From Janthinobacterium fluminis (GTDB lineage: Bacteria; Pseudomonadota; Gammaproteobacteria; Burkholderiales; Burkholderiaceae_D), in contig NZ_JAQQXR010000001.1 of NCBI RefSeq assembly GCF_028595325.1, forward strand, positions 1 through 64,000: a DNA stretch of 64,000 nt, read 5' to 3'. Positions 12,855-23,290 of this stretch are shown piece by piece. The stretch's first letter is position 1. Every line of letters begins with the position of its first letter. The notes under the pieces are model-generated. The model made no database searches and had not been told where the DNA came from. It worked only from the letters and a program-made list of their open reading frames with translations. A program made the translations under genes and the position numbers.

Positions 12855-12877
12855 TAAAAACAATCGGAATAAGCTCT

Positions 12878-13423
12878 ATGACTACCCCACAAACGAACGA
12901 AAAACACCTCTGGGTCTCCTGGGACGAATACCACCGCCTGATCGAGCGCCTGGCGCTGAAGGTGCATGAATCGGGCTGGAAATTCGACCAGGTGCTGTGC
13001 CTGGCGCGCGGCGGCGTGCGTCCGGGCGACGTGTTCTCGCGCATCTTCGACGTGCCGCTGGCGATCCTCTCGACCAGCTCGTACCGCGAAGAGGCGGGCA
13101 CCGTGCGCGGCGACCTCGACATCGCCAAATACATGACGATGACCAAGGGCCCGCTGGCCGGCCGCATCCTGCTGGTGGACGACCTGGTCGACTCTGGCGT
13201 GACGCTGGAAAAAGTCACCAAGCACCTGAAGCAGAACTTCGCCGGCGTCACGGAAGTGCGCTCGGCCGTGATCTGGACCAAGGGTTGCTCGTCGATCCGT
13301 CCGGACTACTGCATGGAAGACCTGCCGCACAATCCGTGGATCCATCAACCCTTCGAGGACTACGACGGCCTGCGCCCGCACCAGTTGGCGGCGTGGCTGA
13401 AGAAGGACGACACGGCGGCGTAA
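12878..13423 (+). CDS. Purine-type phosphoribosyltransferase
   Basis: A 181-residue type I phosphoribosyltransferase. The PRPP-binding motif ILLVDDLVDSGVTL is at residues about 97-110, and the N-terminal CLARGGVRPGDVFS segment matches the loop that contacts pyrophosphate. Proteins of this kind are annotated as hypoxanthine or xanthine/guanine phosphoribosyltransferases; the exact base cannot be read from sequence. It lies 23 bases behind purA and ends at a strong bidirectional terminator, so salvage of a purine base next to AMP synthesis is the likely role. Confidence 0.88.
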   Translation: MTTPQTNEKHLWVSWDEYHRLIERLALKVHESGWKFDQVLCLARGGVRPGDVFSRIFDVPLAILSTSSYREEAGTVRGDLDIAKYMTMTKGPLAGRILLVDDLVDSGVTLEKVTKHLKQNFAGVTEVRSAVIWTKGCSSIRPDYCMEDLPHNPWIHQPFEDYDGLRPHQLAAWLKKDDTAA

Positions 13424-13440
13424 TCGGCCGGCATCGTTAA

Positions 13441-13482
13441 AAAAAATGGCGGGCGGACCTCAGGGTCCGCCCGCCATTTTTT
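13441..13482. terminator. Bidirectional terminator between the phosphoribosyltransferase gene and uvrB
   Basis: A 19-bp stem that includes an A-tract on the left and a T-tract on the right, with a TCAG loop at 13460-13463. It serves both converging transcription units. Confidence 0.93.
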
Positions 13483-13495
13483 ATGGCGCGGCCGA

Positions 13496-15583
<2,088 letters not shown>

Positions 15584-15697
15584 ACGAATCAGACCTTTGT
15601 TAGAATAGTGCTCAGCCGGCGGCCCTGGAATGCGTGTTCGGGGGCGCTGTCTGCAACTCCGCTGCGAACCCTGCCTCCAATCGAATTCAATCTTATC

Positions 15698-16915
15698 ATG
15701 ACGAACCCTTCTGCCTCTGCCAGCCTGTTTAGTGCCATCGACATGGCGCCGCGTGACCCCATCCTGGGCATCACCGAAGCCTTCAACGCGGATAAAAATC
15801 CGGCCAAGATCAATCTCGGCGTCGGCGTCTATTATGACGAAAACGGCAAGGTTCCGCTGCTGTCCTGCGTGCGCAAAGCCGAAGCCATTCTGATCGAGCA
15901 GGCGGCGCCGCGCACCTACCTGCCGATCGACGGCCTGGCCAGCTACGACGCCGCCGTGCAGGAACTGGTATTTGGCGCCGACAGCGTCGTCATTCAAGAG
16001 CGCCGCGCCGTCACCGTGCAGGCGATCGGCGGCACCGGCGCGCTGAAAATTGGCGCCGACTTCCTGCAGCGCTTCGCGCCCGGCGCGCAAGTGTATATCA
16101 GCGACCCGAGCTGGGAAAACCACCGCGCCCTGTTCGAGAGCGCCGGCTTCGTCGTGAACAACTACGCCTACTACGACGCCGCCACCCGCGGCGTGAACTT
16201 TGCCGGCATGCTGGCCGACCTGCAGGCGATGCCGCGCGGCTCGATCGTGCTGATGCACGCCTGCTGCCACAACCCGACCGGCGCCGACCTGAGCGCCGAG
16301 CAGTGGGGCGAGGTCATCGCCGCCGTCAGCGCCGGCGGCTTGATTCCCTTCCTCGACATGGCTTACCAGGGCTTCGGCGCCGGCATCGCCGAAGACGGTG
16401 CCGTCGTGCGCCGCTTCGTTGCGGCCGGCGGCCCGCTGCTGATCTCGAACTCGTTCTCGAAGTCGTTCTCGCTGTACGGCGAGCGCGTCGGCGCGCTCAG
16501 CGTCGTCGCGGCAAGCGCGGACGAGGCGGCGCGCCTGCTGTCGCAGTTGAAGCGCGTCGTGCGCACCAACTACTCGAACCCGCCAGTGCACGGCGGCAAG
16601 GTCGTCGCCACCGTGTTGACGACGCCGGAACTGCGCCAGTTGTGGGAAGACGAGCTGGCCGCGATGCGCGTGCGCATCCGCGCCATGCGCGAAGCCTTCG
16701 TCACCAAGCTCAAGGAAAAGGCGCCGGGCCACGATTTCGACTTCGTGCGCCAGCAAGTGGGCATGTTCTCGTACTCGGGCCTGAGCAAGGCGCAGGTCGA
16801 GACGCTGGCGCGCGAGCACTCGGTGTATGCGGTGGACACGGGCCGCATCTGCGTGGCGCCGCTGAACGCGGCAAATATCGACAAGGTTGTTGACGCAATC
16901 GCTAAAGTCCTTTAA
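15698..16915 (+). CDS. Aromatic/aspartate aminotransferase (class I, PLP)
   Basis: A 405-residue fold-type I PLP enzyme of the AspC/TyrB subfamily, which exchanges amino groups between aspartate or aromatic amino acids and 2-oxoglutarate. The PLP lysine is Lys255 in [18 protein letters not shown]. Other marks are HACCHNPTG (PLP-contacting Asn) and the C-terminal [12 protein letters not shown] and [10 protein letters not shown] with the substrate-carboxylate arginine. ATG 15698 gives the usual N-terminus ([21 protein letters not shown]); an upstream in-frame start at 15608 adds unrelated residues. It is divergent from uvrB. Substrate preference (tyrB versus aspC) cannot be settled by eye, so no symbol is given. 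Confidence 0.93.
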   Translation: MTNPSASASLFSAIDMAPRDPILGITEAFNADKNPAKINLGVGVYYDENGKVPLLSCVRKAEAILIEQAAPRTYLPIDGLASYDAAVQELVFGADSVVIQERRAVTVQAIGGTGALKIGADFLQRFAPGAQVYISDPSWENHRALFESAGFVVNNYAYYDAATRGVNFAGMLADLQAMPRGSIVLMHACCHNPTGADLSAEQWGEVIAAVSAGGLIPFLDMAYQGFGAGIAEDGAVVRRFVAAGGPLLISNSFSKSFSLYGERVGALSVVAASADEAARLLSQLKRVVRTNYSNPPVHGGKVVATVLTTPELRQLWEDELAAMRVRIRAMREAFVTKLKEKAPGHDFDFVRQQVGMFSYSGLSKAQVETLAREHSVYAVDTGRICVAPLNAANIDKVVDAIAKVL

Positions 16916-16996
16916 AATCTTTTTTCTTCGGATTGCTCGCAAGATTGATCCGGAAGGTAACAAAAAAAAGCTGACCGAAGCGCATGATCAAAAACC

Positions 16997-17025
16997 TTGA
17001 TGGTGCGCTCAAGAAAGTATATAAT
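16997..17025 (+). promoter_or_regulatory. sigma70 promoter of tRNA-Asn copy 1
   Basis: TTGATG and TATAAT with a 17-base spacer; the -10 ends 11 bases before the mature tRNA. Nearly ideal for a stable-RNA promoter. Confidence 0.85.
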
Positions 17026-17036
17026 GTTGCCTCTTT

Positions 17037-17112
17037 TCCCTGATAGCTCAGTTGGTAGAGCGACGGACTGTTAATCCGCAGGTCCCTGGTTCGAGTCCAG
17101 GTCGGGGAGCCA
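17037..17112 (+). tRNA. tRNA-Asn(GTT), copy 1
   Basis: A 76-base tRNA including an encoded CCA end. The acceptor stem TCCCTGA/TCGGGGA is complete, the T arm reads GGTTCGAGTCC, and the anticodon GTT sits at 17070-17072. The same 76 bases recur at 21396 and 26249. The flanking 3' sequence, including the terminator, closely resembles that of copy 3. Confidence 0.98.
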
Positions 17113-17121
17113 GAATACAGA

Positions 17122-17151
17122 CGGCCCCGCGATTTATCGCGGGGCCGTTTT
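17122..17151 (+). terminator. Terminator of tRNA-Asn copy 1
   Basis: A 12-bp GC-rich stem (CGGCCCCGCGAT / ATCGCGGGGCCG) followed by TTTTCG. Almost the same hairpin follows copy 3. Confidence 0.9.
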
Positions 17152-17158
17152 CGTATGG

Positions 17159-17713
17159 CTATTGCCCCGATTCGGCGGGCAGGCACGCCATGTTCCTGTT
17201 GTCGGCGAATCGCCGGGCTTGCTCGTTCGCGTCCGGGGCGAGGGCCTCGACGGCGCGGGTAACGCAGGCCGCATCGCGGGATATCTTCGCGACGGCAAGG
17301 AGCGGTACGCGTTTCGGATGCTCCGGATAGCTTTGGTCGAGAGCGTGTATGCGCACGATGATCGCAATCGGCGCGGTTTTCCCATCCACTTTCGCGATGC
17401 GCCACTCAGCCTTGGTGCCCAGCATCGAAAATCCGCGCGTTACCACATTCCAATAGTTGAGGGGGAAGACCCGTTTGTTCGGCGTCACGATGCTGATCGA
17501 ACTGCGTTCATCGTCTTCCAGGACGCGCAGGCGGAAGCCGTGAACGCCGGGGCAGTCCATCGTGTAAGCGCCGGTCGAAGCGTCGTCGATATGCCTGGCG
17601 CAGGCCGTGCCGGAGATGTCGGAGTACATACTGACCGGGCTTGGCTGGGCGACGGCATTGCCGCCGGCGGCGAGAATGGCGGCGAACGCGAAGTAGCTCA
17701 GGTAAGGATGCAT
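17159..17713 (-). CDS. Secreted hypothetical protein
   Basis: I do not recognise a family. The 184-residue product starts with a signal peptide (hydrophobic run to about residue 20, AVAQ cleavage region). The mature part has four cysteines, in CARH, MDCPG, AACV and MACLPAE, which could form disulfides in the periplasm. The gene lies between tRNA-Asn copy 1 and a broken 3' tRNA fragment at 17817, on the opposite strand. It may therefore be cargo of a small inserted segment. The reading frame is intact and codon use is only slightly less GC-rich than that of its neighbours. Confidence 0.65.
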   Translation of the reverse strand: MHPYLSYFAFAAILAAGGNAVAQPSPVSMYSDISGTACARHIDDASTGAYTMDCPGVHGFRLRVLEDDERSSISIVTPNKRVFPLNYWNVVTRGFSMLGTKAEWRIAKVDGKTAPIAIIVRIHALDQSYPEHPKRVPLLAVAKISRDAACVTRAVEALAPDANEQARRFADNRNMACLPAESGQ

Positions 17714-17816
17714 TCGTCTCTCCCGGTGGTGTGTCGCCGATCATACCGGGCGAATTGCCGGGGTTCGTTGACTCCTGTCAGGGGTAAGCGAGCGGAACGG
17801 GCGCCGGCCTGAGTTT

Positions 17817-17838
17817 TTCGAGTCCAGGTCGGGCGCCA
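17817..17838 (+). pseudogene. tRNA-Asn 3'-end fragment
   Basis: TTCGAGTCCAGGTCGGG is identical to the T arm and 3' acceptor strand of the tRNA-Asn copies. It is followed by CGCCAGAAT where intact copies have GAGCCAGAAT. No 5' half is present. The shared GCCAGAAT flank and a following terminator show it derives from a whole tRNA unit. Confidence 0.75.
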
Positions 17839-17849
17839 GAATAGAGCAG

Positions 17850-17875
17850 GGGTGACGTGCAAACGTCACCCTTTT
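17850..17875 (+). terminator. Terminator after the tRNA-Asn fragment
   Basis: A 9-bp stem (GGGTGACGT / ACGTCACCC) with a GCAA tetraloop and TTTT. It has the same relative position as the terminators behind the intact tRNAs, although its stem sequence differs. Confidence 0.85.
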
Positions 17876-17893
17876 GCTTATGCGCTGCCGGCG

Positions 17894-19936
17894 TCACTTC
17901 AAAATCGCGTAAATGCTGCTGTAGTCATCCGTCCAGGGGCGGATGTGCTGGCCCGCGTGTATCGTTCTTGCCGCACTCTTCAATTCCCCGGACTGGAAAA
18001 TGGCCGCCCCGTCGCTGATGACGATCCACTCCGCCATGCCCACGCCACGGCGCTGGTCCTGCTTCGACTGCACCAGCCTGGCCTCTTTCGCGTAGTAGTC
18101 GGCGGCAAGCTTGACCACCGGCGCCAGGTTCAGGTGCTGATTCGAGATGTGCACGGCCAGCATGCCGCCTGGCTTCAGGTGGCGGAAGTAGAGGCCGAAG
18201 GCTTCGCGCGTCAGCAAATGCACGGGGATCGAGTCGCCGGAAAAGGCGTCGAGCACGAGCACGTCGAAATGCTGGGCCGGCTCGCGCTCCAGCGACAGGC
18301 GGGCGTCGCCTTGCACGACGGCCATCTGCGCCGGACAGTCCGGCAGGTAGCTGAAGGCCGAGGCGGCCAGGCCGATCACCAGCGGGTTGATTTCGTAGAA
18401 GCGGTAGGCGTCGCCGTGGCGGCAGTAGGCGGCCATGGTGCCGGCGCCGAGGCCGACCACGCCGACCTTTTGCGGCGCGGCGCCCCTGCCGGCCAACAAC
18501 GCCACGCCGGCGCCGCTGTCGGCGCCATAGTAGCTGGTCGGCCAGCGCCGCTTCGCCGCGTCCAGATATTGGAAGCCGTGCAGGATGACGCCATGGGAGA
18601 GTTGCCGGTAGCGCTGCTCGCCCAGGCCCACGTCCTTGACCTTGACCGTGCCGTAGAAGTCGCGCCGCTGGACGATATTTTGCTGCGCCGCGAATAGGAA
18701 GATGGCGGCGACAAGCAGGGATGTCAGCGTCACCGAAAACACGGTGATTTTCAGCCATGCCTCGCGGCTGACGAAGCGGTAGGCCGCGCCGCCCGGTTCG
18801 CGGTACACCACAGTGAAGACGGCGACAACGCTGGCGATGGCGGCGAGCACCAGTTCGTAGTCGTCGTTGAAGAGGCGCGGCGCGACGATGGCGACAAAGA
18901 TGCCGCCCAGCGCGCCGCCGCTGGCGAGCATCAGGTAAAACGTGGTCAGCTGCGAGGCGTGCGGCTTGAGTCTGGCCAGTTCGCCGTGGCACACCATGCA
19001 GCAGCAGAACAGGCCGCCGCAGTACAGCAGAATCGGCAGCCAGGCGGTTTTCGGCATCAGCGCGGGGGCGATGAAGAACACTACCATGCCGGCGATGGAG
19101 AGCATGAACATCGGCAAGTACCAGTTGCGCCTATACCATCCGCCCCCTTCAAAGCAGAGGATGAAGCTGGTCAGGTAAATGCTGAGGGGCGCGACCCACA
19201 GCAAGGGAATCGGGGCGACGTTCTGCGTCAGATGGCTGGTGACCGACATCAGCAGAATGGTCGGCAGCGCCGCCAGTGCCAGCCAGGCGAGGCGGCGCCG
19301 CCCCGACGGTGCGGCGCCGACGGGGGCGGCGGCCGCCGGCGCGCGGGCGGCGTGCGCGCACACGCCGCGCAGCGCCAGTGCGGCGCAGAGCAGCGCGAAC
19401 ACGGCGTAGGCGGCGGACCAACTGACGGACATGTGCGGCAGCGTCAGCGACGGTTCGAATAGCAGGGGGTAGCTGAGCAGCCCGAGCATCGAACCGAAAT
19501 TCGACAGCGCGAACAGGCGGTAGGGGATGCTGCCGGGTTTTTCCCGCGCAAACCAGGCTTGCAGCAGCGGGCCGCTTGCCGACAGCAGGAAGTAGGGCAG
19601 GCCGATGCTGGCGGCCATCAAGCCGATGATGGTCAGCGTTGGTTCGGCGTTGCCGGCGGGCTTATACGCTTCGTCCAGGGTGATCGGCAGCAGCGCGACG
19701 CTGGCGGCCAGCAGGGCGATATGCAGCAGCGCCTGCCGTCGCGGCCTCAGGCGGCGCGTGGTCAGGTGGGCATACAGGTAGCCGAGCAGCAACAGGACTT
19801 GGAAGAACAGCATGCAGGTGCTCCAGACCGCAGCCGAGCCGCCGAACCAGGGGAGTATCATCTTGCCGATGATGGGCTGGATCTGGAATAGCAGGAAGGC
19901 GCTGAGAAAGATCGTGCAGGCATAGAGGAAAATCAT
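17894..19936 (-). CDS. Membrane-anchored spermidine-synthase-like protein
   Basis: From ATG 19936 the product is 680 residues. The first roughly 430 residues hold many hydrophobic helices of the kind seen in membrane-fused SpeE-like proteins (starting MIFLYACTIFLSAFLLFQIQPIIGK). The C-terminal part is a soluble spermidine-synthase fold with an S-adenosyl binding motif GVVGLGAGTMAAY near residue 494 and the catalytic-type LDAFSGDSIP near 560. A longer start at 20038 overlaps the divergent gene at 20026, so 19936 was preferred. The family is widespread but its substrate is generally unknown; real aminopropyl transfer is only a possibility. It is divergent from a Dabb gene. Confidence 0.8.
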   Translation of the reverse strand: MIFLYACTIFLSAFLLFQIQPIIGKMILPWFGGSAAVWSTCMLFFQVLLLLGYLYAHLTTRRLRPRRQALLHIALLAASVALLPITLDEAYKPAGNAEPTLTIIGLMAASIGLPYFLLSASGPLLQAWFAREKPGSIPYRLFALSNFGSMLGLLSYPLLFEPSLTLPHMSVSWSAAYAVFALLCAALALRGVCAHAARAPAAAAPVGAAPSGRRRLAWLALAALPTILLMSVTSHLTQNVAPIPLLWVAPLSIYLTSFILCFEGGGWYRRNWYLPMFMLSIAGMVVFFIAPALMPKTAWLPILLYCGGLFCCCMVCHGELARLKPHASQLTTFYLMLASGGALGGIFVAIVAPRLFNDDYELVLAAIASVVAVFTVVYREPGGAAYRFVSREAWLKITVFSVTLTSLLVAAIFLFAAQQNIVQRRDFYGTVKVKDVGLGEQRYRQLSHGVILHGFQYLDAAKRRWPTSYYGADSGAGVALLAGRGAAPQKVGVVGLGAGTMAAYCRHGDAYRFYEINPLVIGLAASAFSYLPDCPAQMAVVQGDARLSLEREPAQHFDVLVLDAFSGDSIPVHLLTREAFGLYFRHLKPGGMLAVHISNQHLNLAPVVKLAADYYAKEARLVQSKQDQRRGVGMAEWIVISDGAAIFQSGELKSAARTIHAGQHIRPWTDDYSSIYAILK

Positions 19937-20025
19937 GGCGATCCTTTGCGCTGGCGCGCGGTTGGCGGCGATCTTTCCGAGGCGGTTTGTTGTTATGGTA
20001 AAGTAAATATGAGGAGGGGTGAACA

Positions 20026-20349
20026 ATGGATTTTCCACACGGTTTGCGGCACCTTGTGCTGTGCACGTTTCGTACCGATATTTCTGACGAGCAGTACGCC
20101 TTGCTGGTGCGCGAATTCGCCCGGCTGAAGGAGGCGATCCCCGTCGTGCGCCATTTCGAGCACGGACTGAATAATAGCCCCGAGGGGCTGGCCGATGGTT
20201 ACACGGATTGCTTCACGCTGCTCTTCGACGGCGTAGCGGGGCGCGACGCCTATCTGCTCGATCCGGCGCACCTGCGTTTCGTCGAATTGCTCAAGCCGTG
20301 GCTGGCCAAGGTGCTGGTGGTCGACTATGTGCCGGGTCCGGTCGTGTAA
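20026..20349 (+). CDS. Dabb (stress-responsive A/B barrel) domain protein
   Basis: A 107-residue single-domain protein matching the Dabb ferredoxin-like fold: LRHLVLCTFRTDISDEQ at the start, the central FEHGLNNSPEGLADGYTDCFTLLFD, and the closing HLRFVELLKPWL...VVDYVPG. Members are dimeric and of varied or unknown function; some bind small aromatic or fatty molecules. A GGAGG-like site precedes the ATG. The gene is divergent from the membrane SpeE-like gene with about 90 bases between starts, so they may share a control region. Confidence 0.82.
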   Translation: MDFPHGLRHLVLCTFRTDISDEQYALLVREFARLKEAIPVVRHFEHGLNNSPEGLADGYTDCFTLLFDGVAGRDAYLLDPAHLRFVELLKPWLAKVLVVDYVPGPVV

Positions 20350-20453
20350 TGTGGATGCGGGGCGGCCGCGGCCCTGGTGAGCGCGCGCGCCCTTTTTTTT
20401 GCATTTTGGAACTAAAATTTCACGCGAATGCATGATTCAAGTGGACGGGAATC

Positions 20454-20630
20454 TTGCGCCTCGGTATTCTGATCGTTTCCGGGTGTCTTGTGTCAGCGAA
20501 GGGGGAGGCAAGGCCCGTCGCCAGCCGGGATCAGGAATGGAAAGATGAGCTTGTCCGCTTGCTGAGCGAAGTCGTTTTGTTTCGTCTGGCGCTGGACCAG
20601 GAAACAGTAGTTTCATCTTTAAGAAAATAA
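20454..20630 (+). CDS. Possible small secreted protein with TTG start
   Basis: A 58-codon open frame beginning at TTG 20454, preceded by GGGA. The N-terminus would read MRLGILIVSGCLVSA, like a short signal sequence, and the rest (DQEWKDELVRLLSEVVLFRLALDQETVVSSLRK) is a strongly amphipathic helix. It ends 12 bases before the DUF3334 gene, which would allow coupling. There is no ATG in frame, so this is tentative. It fills most of the 293-base gap before the next gene. Confidence 0.35.
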   Translation: MRLGILIVSGCLVSAKGEARPVASRDQEWKDELVRLLSEVVLFRLALDQETVVSSLRK

Positions 20631-20642
20631 CAGAGGTTGACC

Positions 20643-21332
20643 ATGAATGTTGAAAATAAGGATGTTGTGTACGGTACAGAAGACTTGCTGATGAGTTTGT
20701 GCAACTCGGTCACGCGGGTCTTGAATGTCGCAACGCAAAGCAAAGTCAATTACTCCGGCATGGTGCAGCGGATTACCAAGACCGGCTTGAAGCCGGATAT
20801 CGGCTGTTTCGTCTTGTTTGACGGCGGCTTCACCGGGCTGGTGGTGCTGAACTTCGCCGCCGATGCGGCAATGGAGATTTACGAGCGCTACATGCTGCAC
20901 ATGGGCATGCCAAAATCCGAGCTGGCCAGCTCCCACACCTCGGACGAGGTGGCCAACATCATGGGTGAGCTGATGAACCAGATAGTCGGCGACTTCACCG
21001 GCAAGGTGCGCCGCGAGCTGCAAACCAATATTACCCAGAACCAGCCGAAAATGCTGGTGCTCACCAAGCAGGTCATGCTGAGCGTGGACACGCCGCTGGA
21101 CCGGCCGGAAATGCGCCGCGTCACCTTCTACACGGAGAAGAACAACATCTTCTATCTGGAGCTGGCGATAGACCGCACCGAGTTTATCCGCCTGCACGAT
21201 TTCGATACCCACGAGGAGCTCGATCCCGATGCGCTGATGGCGATGGAGCAGGCGAGCGGCCGCGTCGAAGCGGCGCCGGCGGTCGAGGACCTGGATGACA
21301 ATTCCGATCTGCTGAAGTCGCTGGGCATGTAA
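20643..21332 (+). CDS. DUF3334 (CheX/CheC-like) protein
   Basis: The 229-residue product resembles DUF3334 proteins, as I recall them, along its length: TEDLLMSLCNSVTRVL near the start, DIGCFVLFDGGFTGLVVLNF, HTSDEVANIMGELMNQIVGDFTGKV, and NITQNQPKMLVLTKQ. The NIMGELMNQIVGDF helix resembles the CheC/CheX phosphatase helix (E-x2-N), so a link to chemotaxis-type signalling is plausible but unproven. An AGAGG ribosome-binding site lies before ATG 20643. The next downstream feature is tRNA-Asn copy 2. No partner chemotaxis gene is adjacent. Confidence 0.75.
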   Translation: MNVENKDVVYGTEDLLMSLCNSVTRVLNVATQSKVNYSGMVQRITKTGLKPDIGCFVLFDGGFTGLVVLNFAADAAMEIYERYMLHMGMPKSELASSHTSDEVANIMGELMNQIVGDFTGKVRRELQTNITQNQPKMLVLTKQVMLSVDTPLDRPEMRRVTFYTEKNNIFYLELAIDRTEFIRLHDFDTHEELDPDALMAMEQASGRVEAAPAVEDLDDNSDLLKSLGM

Positions 21333-21355
21333 GACCGGGCCGGCGCGGCGTGGGC

Positions 21356-21384
21356 TGGACAATCTAAATATTGCCGTATATAAT
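21356..21384 (+). promoter_or_regulatory. sigma70 promoter of tRNA-Asn copy 2
   Basis: TGGACA and TATAAT with a 17-base spacer, matching the promoter of copy 3 in both boxes and spacing. Confidence 0.88.
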
Positions 21385-21395
21385 GCGGCCTCTTT

Positions 21396-21471
21396 TCCCT
21401 GATAGCTCAGTTGGTAGAGCGACGGACTGTTAATCCGCAGGTCCCTGGTTCGAGTCCAGGTCGGGGAGCCA
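21396..21471 (+). tRNA. tRNA-Asn(GTT), copy 2
   Basis: Identical over 76 bases to copies 1 and 3, with CCA encoded and anticodon GTT. Its 5' flank (GTATATAATGCGGCCTCTTT) is shared with copy 3, while its terminator is different from both others. Confidence 0.98.
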
Positions 21472-21484
21472 GAATACGGTAGTG

Positions 21485-21520
21485 AAAAAATGGTTACGAG
21501 AAATCGTAGCCATTTTTTTT
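21485..21520 (+). terminator. Terminator of tRNA-Asn copy 2
   Basis: An A-rich left arm with TGGTTACGA, GAAA loop, and TCGTAGCCA followed by eight Ts. The A-tract on the left could let it work in both directions. Confidence 0.9.
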
Positions 21521-21582
21521 GCTATATTGGTGCGGCCCGGCGCCGCCCGCACGCCCCCTCAACGTCCGAAAAGATCACGCCG

Positions 21583-21966
21583 ATGTCCGTGCAACGCCAA
21601 TTTCTCCGCTTCGCCGCCGTCGGCGCTTCCGGCACGGCCGTGCAATATTCGGTCCTGTGGGCCGGCGTCGAACTGGCCGGCATCGGCGCCGCCGCCGCCT
21701 CCGGGCTGGGGTATGCGCTCGGTTCCGTGGTTAACTATATCCTCAACTATTTCTTCACCTTCCAGAGCGACAAGTCGCACGGCGAGGCCGCCGCCAAATA
21801 CTTCACGTTGCTGGGCATAGGCTGGTGCATGAACACTGGACTGATGTGGCTGCTGGTGCAGGGCCTGGGCTGGAACTATTGGCTGGCGCAGTTGCTGGCC
21901 ACGGCCATCGGCCTGGCGTGGAATTTCGCCGGCAGCCGCTGGTGGGCGTTCAAGCCGGCCAAGTAA
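21583..21966 (+). CDS. GtrA-family membrane protein
   Basis: From ATG 21583 the product is 127 residues with four predicted membrane helices. It carries GtrA hallmarks: FLRFAAVGASGTAVQYSVLW at the start, LGYALGSVVNYILNYFFTF in the middle and the closing LAWNFAGSRWWAFK. GtrA proteins are thought to flip or help transfer polyprenyl-linked sugars used to modify O-antigen, teichoic acid or lipids. No glycosyltransferase partner is adjacent. A longer in-frame start at 21490 would lie inside the tRNA terminator and was rejected. Confidence 0.85.
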   Translation: MSVQRQFLRFAAVGASGTAVQYSVLWAGVELAGIGAAAASGLGYALGSVVNYILNYFFTFQSDKSHGEAAAKYFTLLGIGWCMNTGLMWLLVQGLGWNYWLAQLLATAIGLAWNFAGSRWWAFKPAK

Positions 21967-22097
21967 GCCGCCGCCAAGGGAGGGCGGGGCCAGGACGGCG
22001 GGGCCAGGACGGCTTTTTTATTGCCTAGCGGTATCTGGATATCCTTGCCGGCCCCATGGCGTGGTAAGCTGGCGCTCTCCTCATAGCGGAACGGACT

Positions 22098-22337
22098 ATG
22101 CCAATTGAATATATTGGTGAGTATGAAATCAACTATTCCGGCGTGCCCCTGGCCCTCGTCAAAGGCTGGGGCGCCTACCTGACCATTTACGCCCCGTCGT
22201 CGAATCCGATGCACCGCTACCGTGTCTTTCCCGGCCGGCGCGTGTCGGTCTGTTCGGTCTTCGGCAGCGAAGCCGAGGCGGAGGCCGAGGCACGTAAGGT
22301 TGCGCTGGCAATGTTGGCGTTGGGCAAGCACCACTGA
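22098..22337 (+). CDS. Small hypothetical protein
   Basis: A 79-residue protein of unknown function, with ATG preceded by GGAAC. The first half looks like beta strands (IEYIGEYEINYSGVPL, AYLTIYAP), the end is a helix rich in Ala and Glu (SEAEAEAEARKVALAML). No signal peptide or membrane segment. It is a single gene between GtrA and another small hypothetical. I do not recognise the family. Confidence 0.55.
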   Translation: MPIEYIGEYEINYSGVPLALVKGWGAYLTIYAPSSNPMHRYRVFPGRRVSVCSVFGSEAEAEAEARKVALAMLALGKHH

Positions 22338-22496
22338 CGCGCCGCAAAGCGTACTCTGCTGCGATATTCCGCTGCTCTGCGACTATTTTGCGCATGTTGC
22401 GCTTGCGGCTTGGGCGTTATTTGGCTAAGGTTAACTTCCCTAGCCGCATAATACCTTCGTCTCAGCGGCGTGTCCTGAAGCAACAGGAGAGCAAAC

Positions 22497-22820
22497 ATGG
22501 AGCAAGATGAAAAGTGTCGCCCGGCGCGACCGCCGACGGCCGCCGAGCACCGAAATGCCACAACGGACATGCCGCCGCTGGTTCTGGTAGAAATCGATCC
22601 CCTTGCCGTCGTGGTCGCCGAGCGGCGCGACGATGTCTATGTCGCCGACAGCGTACGCACCTATGGCGAAATGCGTGAAACCTGCCCCGAGTGTAAGGGG
22701 GTCCATTTGAAACTCGTGCTGCGCCAGAGCGATGTGCGCGCCGCCCACCTGTATTGCGCGCAGTGCACGCGTTGCTACGATGCCCGTTTCGCCGATGGCA
22801 CGTCGGCCCTGAATTTCTGA
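22497..22820 (+). CDS. Small zinc-ribbon-like hypothetical protein
   Basis: A 107-residue protein with a good GGAG site before ATG 22497. The C-terminal half contains CPEC and CAQCTRC, spaced like a four-cysteine zinc ribbon (first pair near residue 63, second near 86). The N-terminal part is polar and probably disordered up to about residue 25. Zinc ribbons of this kind often bind nucleic acid or partner proteins, but no function can be assigned. It has no evident operon partners. Confidence 0.6.
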   Translation: MEQDEKCRPARPPTAAEHRNATTDMPPLVLVEIDPLAVVVAERRDDVYVADSVRTYGEMRETCPECKGVHLKLVLRQSDVRAAHLYCAQCTRCYDARFADGTSALNF

Positions 22821-23290
22821 TCCCCTGATGCCGCCAAGTTAGGCAAGCCCAACAGTAAACGGCCGCGGGCAGCGCGGCGGCGCCGCGGCGGCTCGGCCCC
22901 GTTGCGCCCGTGGGGCGAATTTCCCCGCCATCGGCGCTGCCCGCTCCTCCATTCGACTCCATTGCGGCGCTCAAAAATTGCATGCGATTGCCAGCGCGGG
23001 CGGCCGACGCTGTATTTTTTTGGACGCGGGGGCGCCGGGTGAGGGATAATGCGGGCCCGCGGCCTACCTTGGCCCGGAACAGGGGCACCGGACCGGGCAC
23101 AATCCGGCTTGCGTCGGCCACCCGCGCGCGCCAGCGCCGCAGGCGTCAGCATCATCAGATCGCAATACCGCATATGCCGGCCGGCAGCATCCGCTATCCG
23201 CCGCTGTGCGCGACATCACATCACCCGCCTGGCGTGCGGCAGGCCAGCCACGCAGGGCGCGAGGATTGTGATAATCATGAGGAGAGTTAC
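22821..23290. other. 470-base stretch without a convincing gene
   Basis: The frame of the permease is open through part of this stretch but its sequence is low-complexity and Arg/Pro/Ala-rich, typical of non-coding high-GC DNA. I see no terminator, tRNA or riboswitch in it. A GTGATAAT element about 20 bases before the permease start could be part of a promoter. Confidence 0.5.

Noticed and set aside
16902..17405. A 167-codon minus-strand frame across tRNA-Asn copy 1
   Set aside because: It encodes the TWTRTRDLRINS string, the standard artefact of translating this tRNA on its opposite strand.
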